The notes: generated by a model not told the origin, from the sequence alone. Counted from the stretch's first letter, positions 44,068 to 52,634 are shown. The stretch: DNA of 64,000 nucleotides from Mesobacillus zeae (GCF_003570705.1 NZ_QWVT01000015.1:248001-312000); one strand, 5' to 3'. Numbers and translations are program-made.

Positions 44068-45243
44068 CTAGAAAAAGAGCTGGCCTCCCGCTGCTCCCAG
44101 TATGACGACAACCCATGGAGGGAGCTTCCAAAATGCAAGGAGAACGAAAAGGATGGCAGCGAAGGAAAAGTCACTATTTTGATGGACAGAGCTTGTAATG
44201 ATGGGATCATAAAGAGCCGCGAGCAATATACCAACAACAGCTGCATTTACACCAGCAAGCGCTCTTTTGACACTTTCCTTTTTCCTGAGAATGCTCCAGA
44301 AGGGCAGCGTACCCCCAACCAGCAAAAAAGCAGGGGTGAAAATGGCTAATGTGCTGACAAGCATTCCTTTCCACCCGGCAATTGCCATTCCAAGGTAGGA
44401 AGCAAAGGTGAACAGCGGACCAGGGACTGCCTGTGCTGCCCCATAGCCCGCAAGAAAGGTTTCGTGATCCAGGAATCCCGGGACAATCTCGCGTTCAAGC
44501 AGCGGAAGAACAACATGGCCACCTCCAAACACCAGTGCGCCGCTGCGGAAAAAGCTGTCATACAAAATGATTCCTGCAGATGTGCTGTTGTTTGCAATCA
44601 ACGGAAGCAGGATTAAAAGTACAGCAAACAATGAGAGCAGAAACAGTCCTGTCCGTTTACCGATTGGGACGTGAAATGGTGAATCGGCATCATCCGGCTC
44701 ATTCTTCAGAATAAGCATTCCTGTAACCGCAGCACAGGCAATCACGGATACCTGTGCCAAATTTGATTGCCAGAGAAGCGTTGCTACAGCTGCAGCAGCT
44801 GCCATGCTTCCCGACGCTTTTGTGGAAGCAAAGCTTTTACCCATCCCCAGAACAGCGTGAAGTACAACGGCTGCCGCAACTAGCTTTAAACCGTGCAGCC
44901 AACCTTCGTTTCCAATGCCCATCCCCTGTATCAGCATGGCGAATAAGGTTAGCGCGACAACGGACGGCAGAGTAAACCCGATGAATGAAACGAGCCCGCC
45001 AATGAGTCCCCCTCTAACCATTCCGATCCCCATTCCCGCCTGACTGCTAGCAGGTCCGGGAAGAAACTGACACAAGGCGACCAGGTCAGCATATTCCTTT
45101 TCATTTAACCATTTACGTCTATGTACATATTCTTCGCGAAAATAACCGATATGGGCGGCGGGCCCTCCGAAGGATGTCAATCCTAGCTTTAGGGATGCTG
45201 AAAGGATTTCAAGCAGCTTGCCTGAATAACTCCGGGGTTTCAT
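44068..45243 (-). CDS. chrA: Chromate transporter ChrA, fused two-domain form
   Basis: The product of about 391 residues holds two homologous chromate transport domains. The first opens SASLKLGLTSFGGPAAHIGY and LVALCQFLPGPASSQAGMGI. The second repeats the pattern with SGALVFGGGHVVLPLLEREI and FLAGYGAAQAVPGPLFTFAS. F-G-G-P and Q-x-x-P-G-P are the family signatures. It expels chromate or exchanges it for other anions at the membrane. The start is ATG 45243 behind GGGAGGTAGATTG. Confidence 0.92.
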   Translation of the reverse strand: MKPRSYSGKLLEILSASLKLGLTSFGGPAAHIGYFREEYVHRRKWLNEKEYADLVALCQFLPGPASSQAGMGIGMVRGGLIGGLVSFIGFTLPSVVALTLFAMLIQGMGIGNEGWLHGLKLVAAAVVLHAVLGMGKSFASTKASGSMAAAAAVATLLWQSNLAQVSVIACAAVTGMLILKNEPDDADSPFHVPIGKRTGLFLLSLFAVLLILLPLIANNSTSAGIILYDSFFRSGALVFGGGHVVLPLLEREIVPGFLDHETFLAGYGAAQAVPGPLFTFASYLGMAIAGWKGMLVSTLAIFTPAFLLVGGTLPFWSILRKKESVKRALAGVNAAVVGILLAALYDPIITSSVHQNSDFSFAAILFVLLAFWKLPPWVVVILGAAGGQLFF

Positions 45244-45246
45244 CAA

Positions 45247-45618
45247 TCTACCTCCCTTATCCTATAGTTTTCCTAATGATAGTTACATTGTTTATCATAA
45301 CAAAAACCGAATCGAGGTGGTAAAATTAAACCCTTCATTTCATGAATGCATCCCGAAGATGATGCCAAATTTCAAGAATAATAGGAAGTGCATTTTATAC
45401 TTCAGACAACTCCCATTATTAAACCATTGCGCATAAGTATTTGACTTATATGCTTTTGCCTGTAGCCCTGTTCTATGATAGAATATTATTCCGGCATGAA
45501 AAGGAACAAAAGGCACACACCAAAATGAATGTTTTTTATAAGGTTCTTCTTATTTTTAAAATATTAGAGTCATGGAAAGCCACGACTTTTCGTATAATGC
45601 AAATAACCTTGGAATAGC
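45247..45618. other. Gene-free stretch upstream of chrA
   Basis: About 370 AT-rich bases. Short frames lack ribosome binding sites, and I see no operator or RNA gene with confidence. A chrA promoter is expected here on the minus strand. Confidence 0.45.
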
Positions 45619-45619
45619 A

Positions 45620-45651
45620 GAAGGCAAAGCATCCGGGATGCTTTGCCTTCT
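45620..45651 (-). terminator. Terminator of the DUF3243 gene
   Basis: GAAGGCAAAGCAT and ATGCTTTGCCTTC form a 13-bp stem with a short GC loop, about 25 bases past the minus-strand stop at 45676. T residues follow on both strands. Confidence 0.8.
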
Positions 45652-45675
45652 CTTATCTAATCTTAGGGTATGGTT

Positions 45676-45995
45676 TTAGTCGACTAGCTTTACGAGCATA
45701 TGTGCAAGTTTGTGCTGTTCTTCCTGTGTTCCGGCTTTCCAAAGCTCCTGAAGCAATTTTTCTTCACTGTTTCTAGGTTCCTCGCGCTGCGCAAGGTAGT
45801 TTGCTACTTTTTCGGCTGCTTTTGCCAGCTGTTCTTTTTAAGACCCATTTTTTCACCCATTGAGACTTTGTCGCCGAGGTAAGATTTGAACCGCTCAAAT
45901 CTGTAAAGAATTTCTTCTTTTTGGCCCTCGCCAAGGTTGTTTAGCTTTTGTTCGACTTTGTCATTCGTGTTTGTTGCATTCATGTTATTTTCCAT
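45676..45995 (-). pseudogene. DUF3243 protein gene (YmfJ-like) with a single frameshift
   Basis: From ATG 45995 the frame reads KVEQKLNNLGEGQKEEILYR and FKSYLGDKVSMGEKMGLKK, then turns into a nonsense tail. Inserting one G in AAAAAGAACAG at about 45835 restores EQLAKAAEKVANYLAQREEP, LLQELWKAGTQEEQHKLAHM and LVKLVD to TAA 45676-45678, the full DUF3243 domain. The gene of about 106 codons is otherwise intact, with a good terminator, so this is a recent mutation or a homopolymer sequencing error. The function is unknown; YmfJ-like proteins are short, acidic and helical. Confidence 0.8.
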
Positions 45996-46190
45996 GGTTC
46001 ATCTTCCTTTTAGGTGTTTTAGCCTGCAGTTAATAGATTCCCTTTGCCATAACATTCAAACCTCTGTTTTCTTATAGAATGGGAATGGCTTTCATTTTGG
46101 GGTAATCTTACCTTTTCTTGTTAATTTCACAATGGTGTTTTTCGAGTATCGTGGTACAATAACGATAGAATTTGTAAAGGAGAAATTTTG

Positions 46191-46790
46191 ATGGCAGTTT
46201 ATGGGATTATTATTTTGCTTGCGTATTTAATTGGGTCAATTCCGTCCGGCCTGATTTGGGGCAAGCTATTCCATGGTATTGATATCCGCGAGCACGGAAG
46301 CGGAAACCTTGGTGGTACCAATACATTCAGGACGCTGGGGATAAAGGCTGGAATCGCCGTCACGCTTGCTGATATATTAAAAGGCACACTGGCAGCCTGC
46401 CTGCCGTTGCTGTTCCATTCGGATATGCACATGCTTATTCCGGGTGTTATAGCAGTATTGGGACATATGTATCCGATATTCGCGAGATTCCGCGGCGGAA
46501 AAGCGGTTGCGACTTCAGGCGGATTGCTACTTGCCTACACACCGCCATTATTTTTATTTATGTTATTATTTTTTATTGTCAGCCTGAAGGTAACAAAATA
46601 CGTTTCGCTTTCATCTATTCTCACAGCCGTAGCCACATTGACTTTAACCCTGTTTATCGGGGATCCCGTTCTAATTATTGTTGTTGCAGCCCTGGCAACC
46701 TTCGTAATTTACCGCCACAGGGCAAATATCGGAAGAATCCGGAACGGAAGCGAGCCAAAAGTGAAGTGGCTCGACCGCAAGCCAAAATAA
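46191..46790 (+). CDS. plsY: Glycerol-3-phosphate acyltransferase PlsY
   Basis: The start is ATG 46191, behind AAAGGAG with eight bases spacing; the TTG at 46188 is closer than usual. The 199-residue integral membrane enzyme transfers the acyl group from acyl-phosphate to glycerol-3-phosphate, the first step of phospholipid synthesis in Gram-positive bacteria. Motifs are [17 protein letters not shown] (GS-x-P motif 1), [31 protein letters not shown] and [16 protein letters not shown]. Five membrane segments are visible. Confidence 0.95.
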   Translation: MAVYGIIILLAYLIGSIPSGLIWGKLFHGIDIREHGSGNLGGTNTFRTLGIKAGIAVTLADILKGTLAACLPLLFHSDMHMLIPGVIAVLGHMYPIFARFRGGKAVATSGGLLLAYTPPLFLFMLLFFIVSLKVTKYVSLSSILTAVATLTLTLFIGDPVLIIVVAALATFVIYRHRANIGRIRNGSEPKVKWLDRKPK

Positions 46791-46803
46791 GCAAACAAAG
46801 AGA

Positions 46804-46833
46804 AGAGCCGGGATTTTTCGGCTCTTTCTTTTT
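46804..46833 (+). terminator. Terminator of plsY
   Basis: AGAGCCG (46804-46810) and CGGCTCT (46819-46825), then TTCTTTTTTT. Confidence 0.9.
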
Positions 46834-46968
46834 TTATCGTTTTTATATAAAGGAATCCGTTAGAGAAAATTGTCTTTTTTCGTCATATGTAAGGAAAGTC
46901 AGCCATATTATTTAGCATGGCTGCTATGATCAGTTGGCCAGACTATCCCTATATAAAGGAATGACAAT

Positions 46969-47724
46969 ATGAATAAAAGGGAAAATTCATTTTCTGTGCT
47001 TTTAGATGATAAAACGATAGTCGTGCATACTTCCAATCATGAACGTACTGCAGAGGAAGTATTTGCGGGGATTGCCCATGAGATCAGGAATCCGCTCACT
47101 GCAATCAGGGGATTTATCCAGCTGCTAAAGCCGGATTTGATTGAAATCGGCAAGGCAAAATATGTTGACATTTTGATGGAGGAAATTGACCGGACAAATG
47201 GATTGATCAGCGAATATCTTGGATGTGTAAAGCCTTCCCCGAAACCGAGAAAAATTGTGTCTGTACAAAAGCTTATAGCCGATTTCTCCTTCCTGTTTGA
47301 AAGCGAAGCAATCATCAGAAATGTTAAGTTTTCAGTGAACTTCCCAAATGAGGAAATCCATATTAAAGCCAATGAAACTCAAATCAGGCAGGTGCTTTTC
47401 AACCTTGTCAGGAACGCGTTTGAAGCAATTGAAGAAAAAGGCTTCTCCGATGGTGAAGTGAAAGTCGAAATTTCGACTGATCCGCAGTTTGCCTGTATGA
47501 CGGTATATGACAATGGGATTGGCATGGATGAAGTCACATCACAAAAAATGTCAAAGACCTTCTTTACAACAAAGGAAAATGGGACAGGAATCGGGCTATC
47601 GATCAGCAGAAAAATCATCGAGGAACATGGCGGGAGGATTGAAGTGAAAAGCCAATCAGGGGTGGGTACATCAGCAGCCATCTTTCTGCCTCTTAAGGAG
47701 GAAAAAGATAATTCGCAAAACTGA
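46969..47724 (+). CDS. Soluble sensor histidine kinase
   Basis: The product has 251 residues, with no membrane segment or PAS domain. The phosphoacceptor is H37 in IAHEIRNPLTAIRGFIQLLK. The ATPase domain follows with N-box FNLVRNAFEAIEE, G1 box VYDNGIGMDE, F box FFTTKENG and G2 box GTGIGLSISRKIIEEHGGRI. The H box resembles sporulation kinases KinA-KinE, so it may feed phosphate to Spo0F, but no partner response regulator is adjacent. The first 30 residues are too short for a sensor domain; sensing may depend on another protein. Confidence 0.88.
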   Translation: MNKRENSFSVLLDDKTIVVHTSNHERTAEEVFAGIAHEIRNPLTAIRGFIQLLKPDLIEIGKAKYVDILMEEIDRTNGLISEYLGCVKPSPKPRKIVSVQKLIADFSFLFESEAIIRNVKFSVNFPNEEIHIKANETQIRQVLFNLVRNAFEAIEEKGFSDGEVKVEISTDPQFACMTVYDNGIGMDEVTSQKMSKTFFTTKENGTGIGLSISRKIIEEHGGRIEVKSQSGVGTSAAIFLPLKEEKDNSQN

Positions 47725-47794
47725 CAAAATAAAGGTGCTGTCATGATGCTTTGTAGAGTTAAAATAAAAAGAAACCCTAAAGGAGAAGGATAAG

Positions 47795-47974
47795 ATGAGT
47801 TCAGTTTCACAGAAAGCTCCTGCTTTCCAGTTTGTCACAACTACTGAAGCTACTTCTTCCCCTGATGTTTTCATTGTAGAAATGACACCGCTCCATGATG
47901 GCTCCAGTCGCAATACTCCATTAAAGATTACAAATAACTTCGATGAACTGCTGGATTTTCTTGAAGAAAATTGA
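47795..47974 (+). CDS. 59-residue hypothetical protein
   Basis: ATG 47795 follows AAAGGAGAAGGATAAG. The product reads SSVSQKAPAFQFVTTTEATS, SPDVFIVEMTPLHDGSSRNT, NNFDELLDFLEEN: a flexible polar start, one or two beta strands and an acidic helical end. I do not recognise the family. It has its own terminator and is convergent with the selenoprotein gene, whose stop is about 100 bases away. Confidence 0.65.
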   Translation: MSSVSQKAPAFQFVTTTEATSSPDVFIVEMTPLHDGSSRNTPLKITNNFDELLDFLEEN

Positions 47975-48017
47975 TAACCACAAAGAAAAAGGCCAACTGT
48001 CTCGAGTTAGCCGGCCA

Positions 48018-48048
48018 AGCAGATCCTCTTGTGGCTCTGCTTTTTTTT
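48018..48048 (+). terminator. Terminator of the 59-residue gene
   Basis: AGCAGA (48018-48023) pairs with TCTGCT (48036-48041), with a T tract to 48048. Confidence 0.75.
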
Positions 48049-48072
48049 ATGAAAGGCAGCAAGAATCAGGTT

Positions 48073-48375
48073 CTATCGGTCAGTTCGCCCAGCCAATCCG
48101 CTTTTCTTCAGGAGAAAACCTCCACCCTTTTCATAATCAAGTTCCGTTTGTTCAAAATATACAAAGTCGTTTTGATGAATCAGCACTTTAATTCCATCCT
48201 CTTCGAAGATTGTATCGCTTGATAGTGGCTGCTCTTCCAGAGACAGCTGCAGTTTTGGGCCCACTCAGCCAATCCCCATTGAAACCCGCACGTACAGATT
48301 TTCCCTGCTATGTTTCCGTTCCCTTTCCATTGATTCCTTTATGATCTCGCTGGCACTTTCCGAAAGTTTGAACAT
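48073..48375 (-). CDS. HesB-like selenoprotein (in-frame TGA decoded as selenocysteine)
   Basis: ATG 48375 follows GAGGGGGATATTC. The frame reads MFKLSESASEIIKESMERER, SRENLYVRVSMGIG, then TGA (48265-48267, codon 37), then VGPKLQLSLEEQPLSSDTIF, EEDGIKVLIHQNDFVYFEQT and ELDYEKGGGFLLKK, ending at TAG 48073-48075. It is exactly 100 residues if TGA is read. G-I-G-[U/C]-x-G-P followed by L-x-L-x-E and D-G-I is the active segment of the HesB-like selenoprotein family (IscA/HesB fold); Sec or Cys is expected at this place. A SECIS-like hairpin lies 17 bases downstream, and selA is in the window. The function is probably redox or iron-sulfur related, but unknown. A plain nonsense mutation is the alternative. 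Confidence 0.88.
48228..48247 (-). promoter_or_regulatory. Bacterial SECIS element
   Basis: On the mRNA, GCUG-U-CUCU-GGA-AGAG-CAGC folds into a perfect 8-bp stem with one bulged U on the 5' side and the apical loop GGA. It starts 17 bases after the UGA codon, and the loop is about 26 bases away, inside the range I recall for bacterial elements. GUGG just after the UGA can add pairing with the 3' side. The bulged U and G in the loop are the features SelB reads in E. coli fdhF. Confidence 0.8.
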
Positions 48376-48566
48376 GAATATCCCCCTCGTGAAAAATGAT
48401 TTGCTCCGTTTCTACCCTGTTACACTTATTTTTACACATGGTGCCATGATTAGACATTTTTTTTGAAACTTTCCGCTAAAATCAATCATTTTTTCTCATA
48501 TGTACTATACTATCCTTAAGCAATAGAAAAATAAAAGAACGAGCTTATGAAAGCAAGGAGAAAACG

Positions 48567-49730
48567 ATGAGAAAAAAACGGTACGCACTTTATGTCTTTA
48601 TCATTTCATTCCTGTTAGTGATTGCTTCTAGTCTGCTCATTGTCCGAATGTATCAATCAAAAGGAACGGGTTCTTCGGATGCTGTTCAAACAAGTGCACC
48701 ACTTCCTCAAAAAAAGGCTAGCGAGGCCGGGAAGGAACTTGAAGAAAAAGTCACGCTCGGTGCCATCGGTGACATCCTCATCCATGACAGGGTATATATT
48801 GATGCGATGACAAAAGAAGGCTATGATTTTAAGCCGATGCTTGCATCAGTAAAAGATATCCTGATCCAGCCTGACCTCCTGCTTGCGAACCAGGAAACGG
48901 TGCTTGGGGGAATTGAACTTGGTTTGTCCGGCTACCCCGCTTTTAACAGTCCCCGTGAGGTTGGAGATGCCATTATTGATTCGGGCGTAGACATTGTTTC
49001 GACTGCCAACAACCATTCACTTGATAAAGGGGAAAAAGGAATTCAAAGCGCCATCGGTTATATGGAAACCACGAGCCTTCCTTATGTTGGGGCATTTAAG
49101 GATCCAGAGGATAAAAAAAAGTTGCGGATACTAGAAGAAAACGGTGTTAAGATTGCTTATCTATCCTACACTTACGGGACAAACGGCATACCTGTCCCGG
49201 AAGGTAAGGATTATTTGGTGAATTTGATCGACAGGGCCGCGATGAAGGAAGAAATCCGGAGGGCGAGACAAAACGCTGATGCAGTTGTGATGAGCATCCA
49301 CTGGGGTAATGAGTACGAACGCACTCCAAATAATTCGCAAAAGGATCTTGCGAAGTTTCTTGCCGATGAGGGTGTTGATGTGATTTTTGGGCACCACCCC
49401 CATGTTTTGCAGCCAATGGAATGGATTGAAGCAGAGGACGGAAGAAAAACGCTTATCGTCTATTCATTAGGTAACTTCCTATCAGGGCAGGTCAGAGATT
49501 ATAAGGATATTGGCGGTTTAGTAACCGTCGAACTCACAAAAAATGTCACGCCGGGCGGTAATAGCATCACAGTGTCCAATCCGGAGTTCACTCCGACATA
49601 TGTTGCAAGCCAGGCAGAGCAAAACTATCGGGTTGTTCTTTTGAAAAATGCCGGCAGTCACGGTTTGCCGAATGCAGAGGAAAAGTATAAAGAAATAATG
49701 GCTCACATGAATGGGCCGCTGTCACCTTAA
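48567..49730 (+). CDS. CapA family protein (poly-gamma-glutamate capsule type phosphoesterase)
   Basis: The 387-residue product, with ATG 48567 behind AAGGAGAAAACG, has an N-terminal signal anchor (YALYVFIISFLLVIASSLLI). The CapA/PgsA calcineurin-like domain follows: TLGAIGDILIHDRVY, ANQETVLGGIELGLSG, DIVSTANNHSLDKGEKGIQS, VMSIHWGNEYERTPN, VIFGHHPHVLQPMEWI and IVYSLGNFLSGQ. The metal ligands are in place. CapA proteins take part in export or attachment of poly-gamma-glutamate, but no capBC genes are near, so another envelope role is possible. It is divergent from the selenoprotein gene. Confidence 0.9.
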   Translation: MRKKRYALYVFIISFLLVIASSLLIVRMYQSKGTGSSDAVQTSAPLPQKKASEAGKELEEKVTLGAIGDILIHDRVYIDAMTKEGYDFKPMLASVKDILIQPDLLLANQETVLGGIELGLSGYPAFNSPREVGDAIIDSGVDIVSTANNHSLDKGEKGIQSAIGYMETTSLPYVGAFKDPEDKKKLRILEENGVKIAYLSYTYGTNGIPVPEGKDYLVNLIDRAAMKEEIRRARQNADAVVMSIHWGNEYERTPNNSQKDLAKFLADEGVDVIFGHHPHVLQPMEWIEAEDGRKTLIVYSLGNFLSGQVRDYKDIGGLVTVELTKNVTPGGNSITVSNPEFTPTYVASQAEQNYRVVLLKNAGSHGLPNAEEKYKEIMAHMNGPLSP

Positions 49731-49789
49731 TACAAAGCAAAGTGTTGTAAAGGATTATGATGGAGTTCCATTTAAGAAAGCAATATAAA

Positions 49790-49832
49790 AACGCCGCTGC
49801 TTAAGTTCATTGTAAGCAGCGGCGTTTTTTAT
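49790..49832. terminator. Terminator after capA
   Basis: AACGCCGCTGCTTA (49790-49803) and TAAGCAGCGGCGTT (49813-49826) form a 14-bp stem, followed by TTTTT. It can also serve the convergent yneP gene. Confidence 0.9.
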
Positions 49833-49885
49833 ACCCTATTATTTTTCGACTGATGCCAACAGTAAAAATTTCATCAGCTCTCAGG

Positions 49886-50302
49886 CTACATTTTAGCTTT
49901 TATGTAGGCTTCATGCCACTCAGGGTAAGACTTTCTGATTGAAATGGGCCTGAAGGTATCTTTTTTAACACAAACATGTGATGAAGATGCTGTTAAAGCA
50001 ATTTCACCTTCATTGTTAAGTATTTCGTAACCATAAACAACCTTTATACCGTTGTATTCGGCAACCCATGTCTTCACCAACGCTTTTTGCCCGTAGCGGA
50101 CAGGCTTTTTATAACTTACCTGGATATCAACGACAGGTGATAAAACACCCTCTTTTTCCATTTCTGCATAATTATAGCCGAGTTCTTCTATTAGGCCTGT
50201 CCGCCCAAGCTCCATCCAGACAAGATAATTGGCATGGTAGACAACCCCCATCTGGTCTGTTTCTGCGTATCGTACTTCTATTTCTTTTGTTGAGATTACC
50301 AA
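49886..50302 (-). CDS. yneP: Acyl-CoA thioesterase (YneP/YbgC type)
   Basis: The start is TTG 50302, seven to eight bases after GGAGGAAAATAAG. It lies just behind the stop of the ATPase gene, so the two are coupled. The 138-residue hotdog-fold protein shows EIEVRYAETDQMGVVYHANY, where Y-A-E-T-D-x-M-G-V-V-Y-H holds the catalytic Asp. LVWMELGRTGLIEELGYNYA, SYKKPVRYGQKALVKTWV and ASSSHVCV follow. It hydrolyses acyl-CoA thioesters; the substrate is unknown. The position matches B. subtilis yneP. Confidence 0.9.
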   Translation of the reverse strand: MVISTKEIEVRYAETDQMGVVYHANYLVWMELGRTGLIEELGYNYAEMEKEGVLSPVVDIQVSYKKPVRYGQKALVKTWVAEYNGIKVVYGYEILNNEGEIALTASSSHVCVKKDTFRPISIRKSYPEWHEAYIKAKM

Positions 50303-50303
50303 C

Positions 50304-52634
50304 TTATTTTCCTCCTCTTCCCAATTTCTCAAGTGCTGTTTTAAAATCAACATCTTCCAGGATGACGGCTTCCTTGCCAAAATCCCCGATTTCCCCATTT
50401 TCCATCAGTCTGAATGCTTGTGTCTGGATTGCTTCATCGATGATATTGATCGCAAGACGGCCATTCCCGTGATTCTCTGCTCCGGAGAGTGAGTGAACAA
50501 GAAATTCTTTTGCCCGTTGTGATACCGTGTACTGATATTGCTCTGCTCTAGTTTCCATAATATCAAGAAGTTCACCCACGGAATAATCATCAAAGTTAAA
50601 AAACTTTTTAAAACGTGATTTGAGACCTGGATTGCTTTCAAGCAGGATATTCATTTCAGCGGGGTATCCCGCAAGTACCACCACAAGATTTTCATTGTGG
50701 CGCGTCATTTCTTCAACCAGCGTTTCGATGACTTCCCTGCCAAAATCCCCTTCCGATTCACTTAAAAGAGAATACGCTTCATCAATGAATAGGACACCAC
50801 CAAGTGCTTCACGGATTTTCTTCCTTGTTTTACCGGCTGTTTGCCCTACGTAGCCGGCAACAAAATCAGCACGGCTTCCGATAATCAAGTGGCCTCGCTT
50901 CAAAATTCCACAGTCTTTCAACAGCTCTGCATATATTTTCGCAACGGTTGTCTTTCCGGTTCCGGGATTCCCGGTAAATACAGAGTGCAGCTGAATTGGG
51001 ACCTCGGGCAGCCCTCTGTCCCTCCTGTACTGCTGCATTCTTATAAAAGAGAAGAGGCTCTTTACTTCTTCTTTTATTTCCTTCAGTCCTATAAGCTGTT
51101 CAAGCTCAGCATGTGGATCGCCACCCTGAACCGGAAAAGGGGCTGAAAAATCTTCTTGTTCAAGAAGCGAAAGAGACAGCAAGTCCGGTTCGTTGCCTGA
51201 TTCCGCACCTTTCTTAAACACAGCATCATCAATTATACTGCGGACAGTCCTTGCATTGCCAAATGTCTCATCTACCCGTTCAAGAACAATTCGCTGCCTA
51301 AGACCTTCACGCGCTCCTTCAGTTAGGACATAATCGTTATCCCAGGCCGCTTGCTCCCCTATTTGCATCAATTCTTCATCGCTATAGTCAGGGAGGTGGA
51401 TATGGGATGATGTCGGAAACCGGCTTCGAAGCCCTGGGTTAGCGGCCAAAAACTGACGCATTTCCTCTGTATATCCGGCAAGGATGACAGCGAAATTGCC
51501 TCCATAGTCATTCCCTGTCATCAGTGATACAAGGGTGTCGATCGCGGTTTGCCCGTAATCGTTTCCAGATTGCCCCGCCCGTTTAAGGCTGTAGGCTTCG
51601 TCGATGAACAGGACTCCGCCCAATGCGCTTTCAACAGCTTTTCTTACATTTTCTTCTGTTTGGCCAACAAAGGATCCGACAAGCTGGGAGCGGTCTGTTT
51701 CTATGACATCCGCTCTTGGCAGGATGCCGAGCCTGTTATAAATTTTGGCTAACAACCTTGCGATCGTCGTCTTTCCGGTTCCTGGGTTTCCAGTTATGAT
51801 CATATTCAGATTAAGTGTTTCTTTTGTCCTGTACCCCAGGTCTTTTCTTTTTTTCTGGTAGGATAAATAGCGGTAATGGTCCCGGACTCTATTCTTTACT
51901 GACAAAAGCCCGACCATATTATTCAATTCATCAAGCGGGTCAGTCTGATTCGAAGGAGATTCGCTTGCATCAGTAAATTCAGCCTCCCAGGAATTTTTAA
52001 GGAGGTCAATATTTTTAAGTTTTTCCTTCATTTCCTCATAGTGGAGAGATGTATGAAAAACACCAGCAATGGATTCATCATACTCCAATGAGGCTTTCAG
52101 CAGAGCAGCAGTTTCTTGAAGAATTTCCTCCAGGAGGCTGGTCAGTCTGGTGTAAATATCACTTGAGGAACCTGCGGATATCTTCATCCCTTGCCTCAAA
52201 TCTTCTAAGTGGCCTTCTCCCTCAGCAAGAAACTGCTGGCAAACCGATAAAAATTGCTCTGCGGTTTTTTTCTTTGCCGCAGGGTTGTCGGTTTCCCTTA
52301 ATACAGGAAAAACGAGGGATGATAGTATTTCTACCTTCCCCTTCCACTTGTGTGTAGAGAGCGCTATTCGGCTTCTTGTATCGGTGGGATTTAAGGCAAC
52401 TGCTTTCTCCAGCCAGTCCAATGCTACAGGATCTATTCCTTTCCTCCCTGCCCTGGAGGCAGCAGCGAGCGAAAGGAGAGAGGACAATTCGCCAGGATGT
52501 TTCTCTGCTGATAATTTGCTGATCAGTATAAGCAGTTCAGCTTCGTCTGCAATAAACCCATTTTTTTTCAGTTCTTCTTCCCATTTCTTGATTTTTTGAA
52601 CGCCAATATTGCCTTTTCGTTGATGCTCTTCCAT
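50304..52634 (-). CDS. Large AAA ATPase with two CbxX/SpoVK-type modules
   Basis: The product has 776 residues. An N-terminal helical region of about 230 residues (TPR-like, with KAVALNPTDTRSRIALSTHK) is followed by two AAA modules. Module 1 has NMIITGNPGTGKTTIARLLA and ESALGGVLFIDEAYSLKRAG. Module 2 has SVFTGNPGTGKTTVAKIYAE and REALGGVLFIDEAYSLLSES. Both Walker A and B sets are complete. Single-module relatives are SpoVK (stage V sporulation protein K) and CbxX, the Rubisco activase. The two-module form is typical of larger AAA proteins linked to secretion or assembly. It probably remodels a protein complex; the target is unknown. The thioesterase gene is translationally coupled. Confidence 0.88.
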   Translation of the reverse strand: MEEHQRKGNIGVQKIKKWEEELKKNGFIADEAELLILISKLSAEKHPGELSSLLSLAAASRAGRKGIDPVALDWLEKAVALNPTDTRSRIALSTHKWKGKVEILSSLVFPVLRETDNPAAKKKTAEQFLSVCQQFLAEGEGHLEDLRQGMKISAGSSSDIYTRLTSLLEEILQETAALLKASLEYDESIAGVFHTSLHYEEMKEKLKNIDLLKNSWEAEFTDASESPSNQTDPLDELNNMVGLLSVKNRVRDHYRYLSYQKKRKDLGYRTKETLNLNMIITGNPGTGKTTIARLLAKIYNRLGILPRADVIETDRSQLVGSFVGQTEENVRKAVESALGGVLFIDEAYSLKRAGQSGNDYGQTAIDTLVSLMTGNDYGGNFAVILAGYTEEMRQFLAANPGLRSRFPTSSHIHLPDYSDEELMQIGEQAAWDNDYVLTEGAREGLRQRIVLERVDETFGNARTVRSIIDDAVFKKGAESGNEPDLLSLSLLEQEDFSAPFPVQGGDPHAELEQLIGLKEIKEEVKSLFSFIRMQQYRRDRGLPEVPIQLHSVFTGNPGTGKTTVAKIYAELLKDCGILKRGHLIIGSRADFVAGYVGQTAGKTRKKIREALGGVLFIDEAYSLLSESEGDFGREVIETLVEEMTRHNENLVVVLAGYPAEMNILLESNPGLKSRFKKFFNFDDYSVGELLDIMETRAEQYQYTVSQRAKEFLVHSLSGAENHGNGRLAINIIDEAIQTQAFRLMENGEIGDFGKEAVILEDVDFKTALEKLGRGGK

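Noticed and set aside
45825-45845. Programmed frameshift site in the DUF3243 gene
   Set aside because: The site is only an A run with no downstream pseudoknot or internal Shine-Dalgarno sequence that I can see. A mutation or read error is simpler.
48073-48264. A separate 63-codon gene starting at GTG 48264
   Set aside because: No ribosome binding site precedes the GTG. The upstream 36 codons complete the HesB-like domain and have a strong site, so the TGA read-through model fits better.
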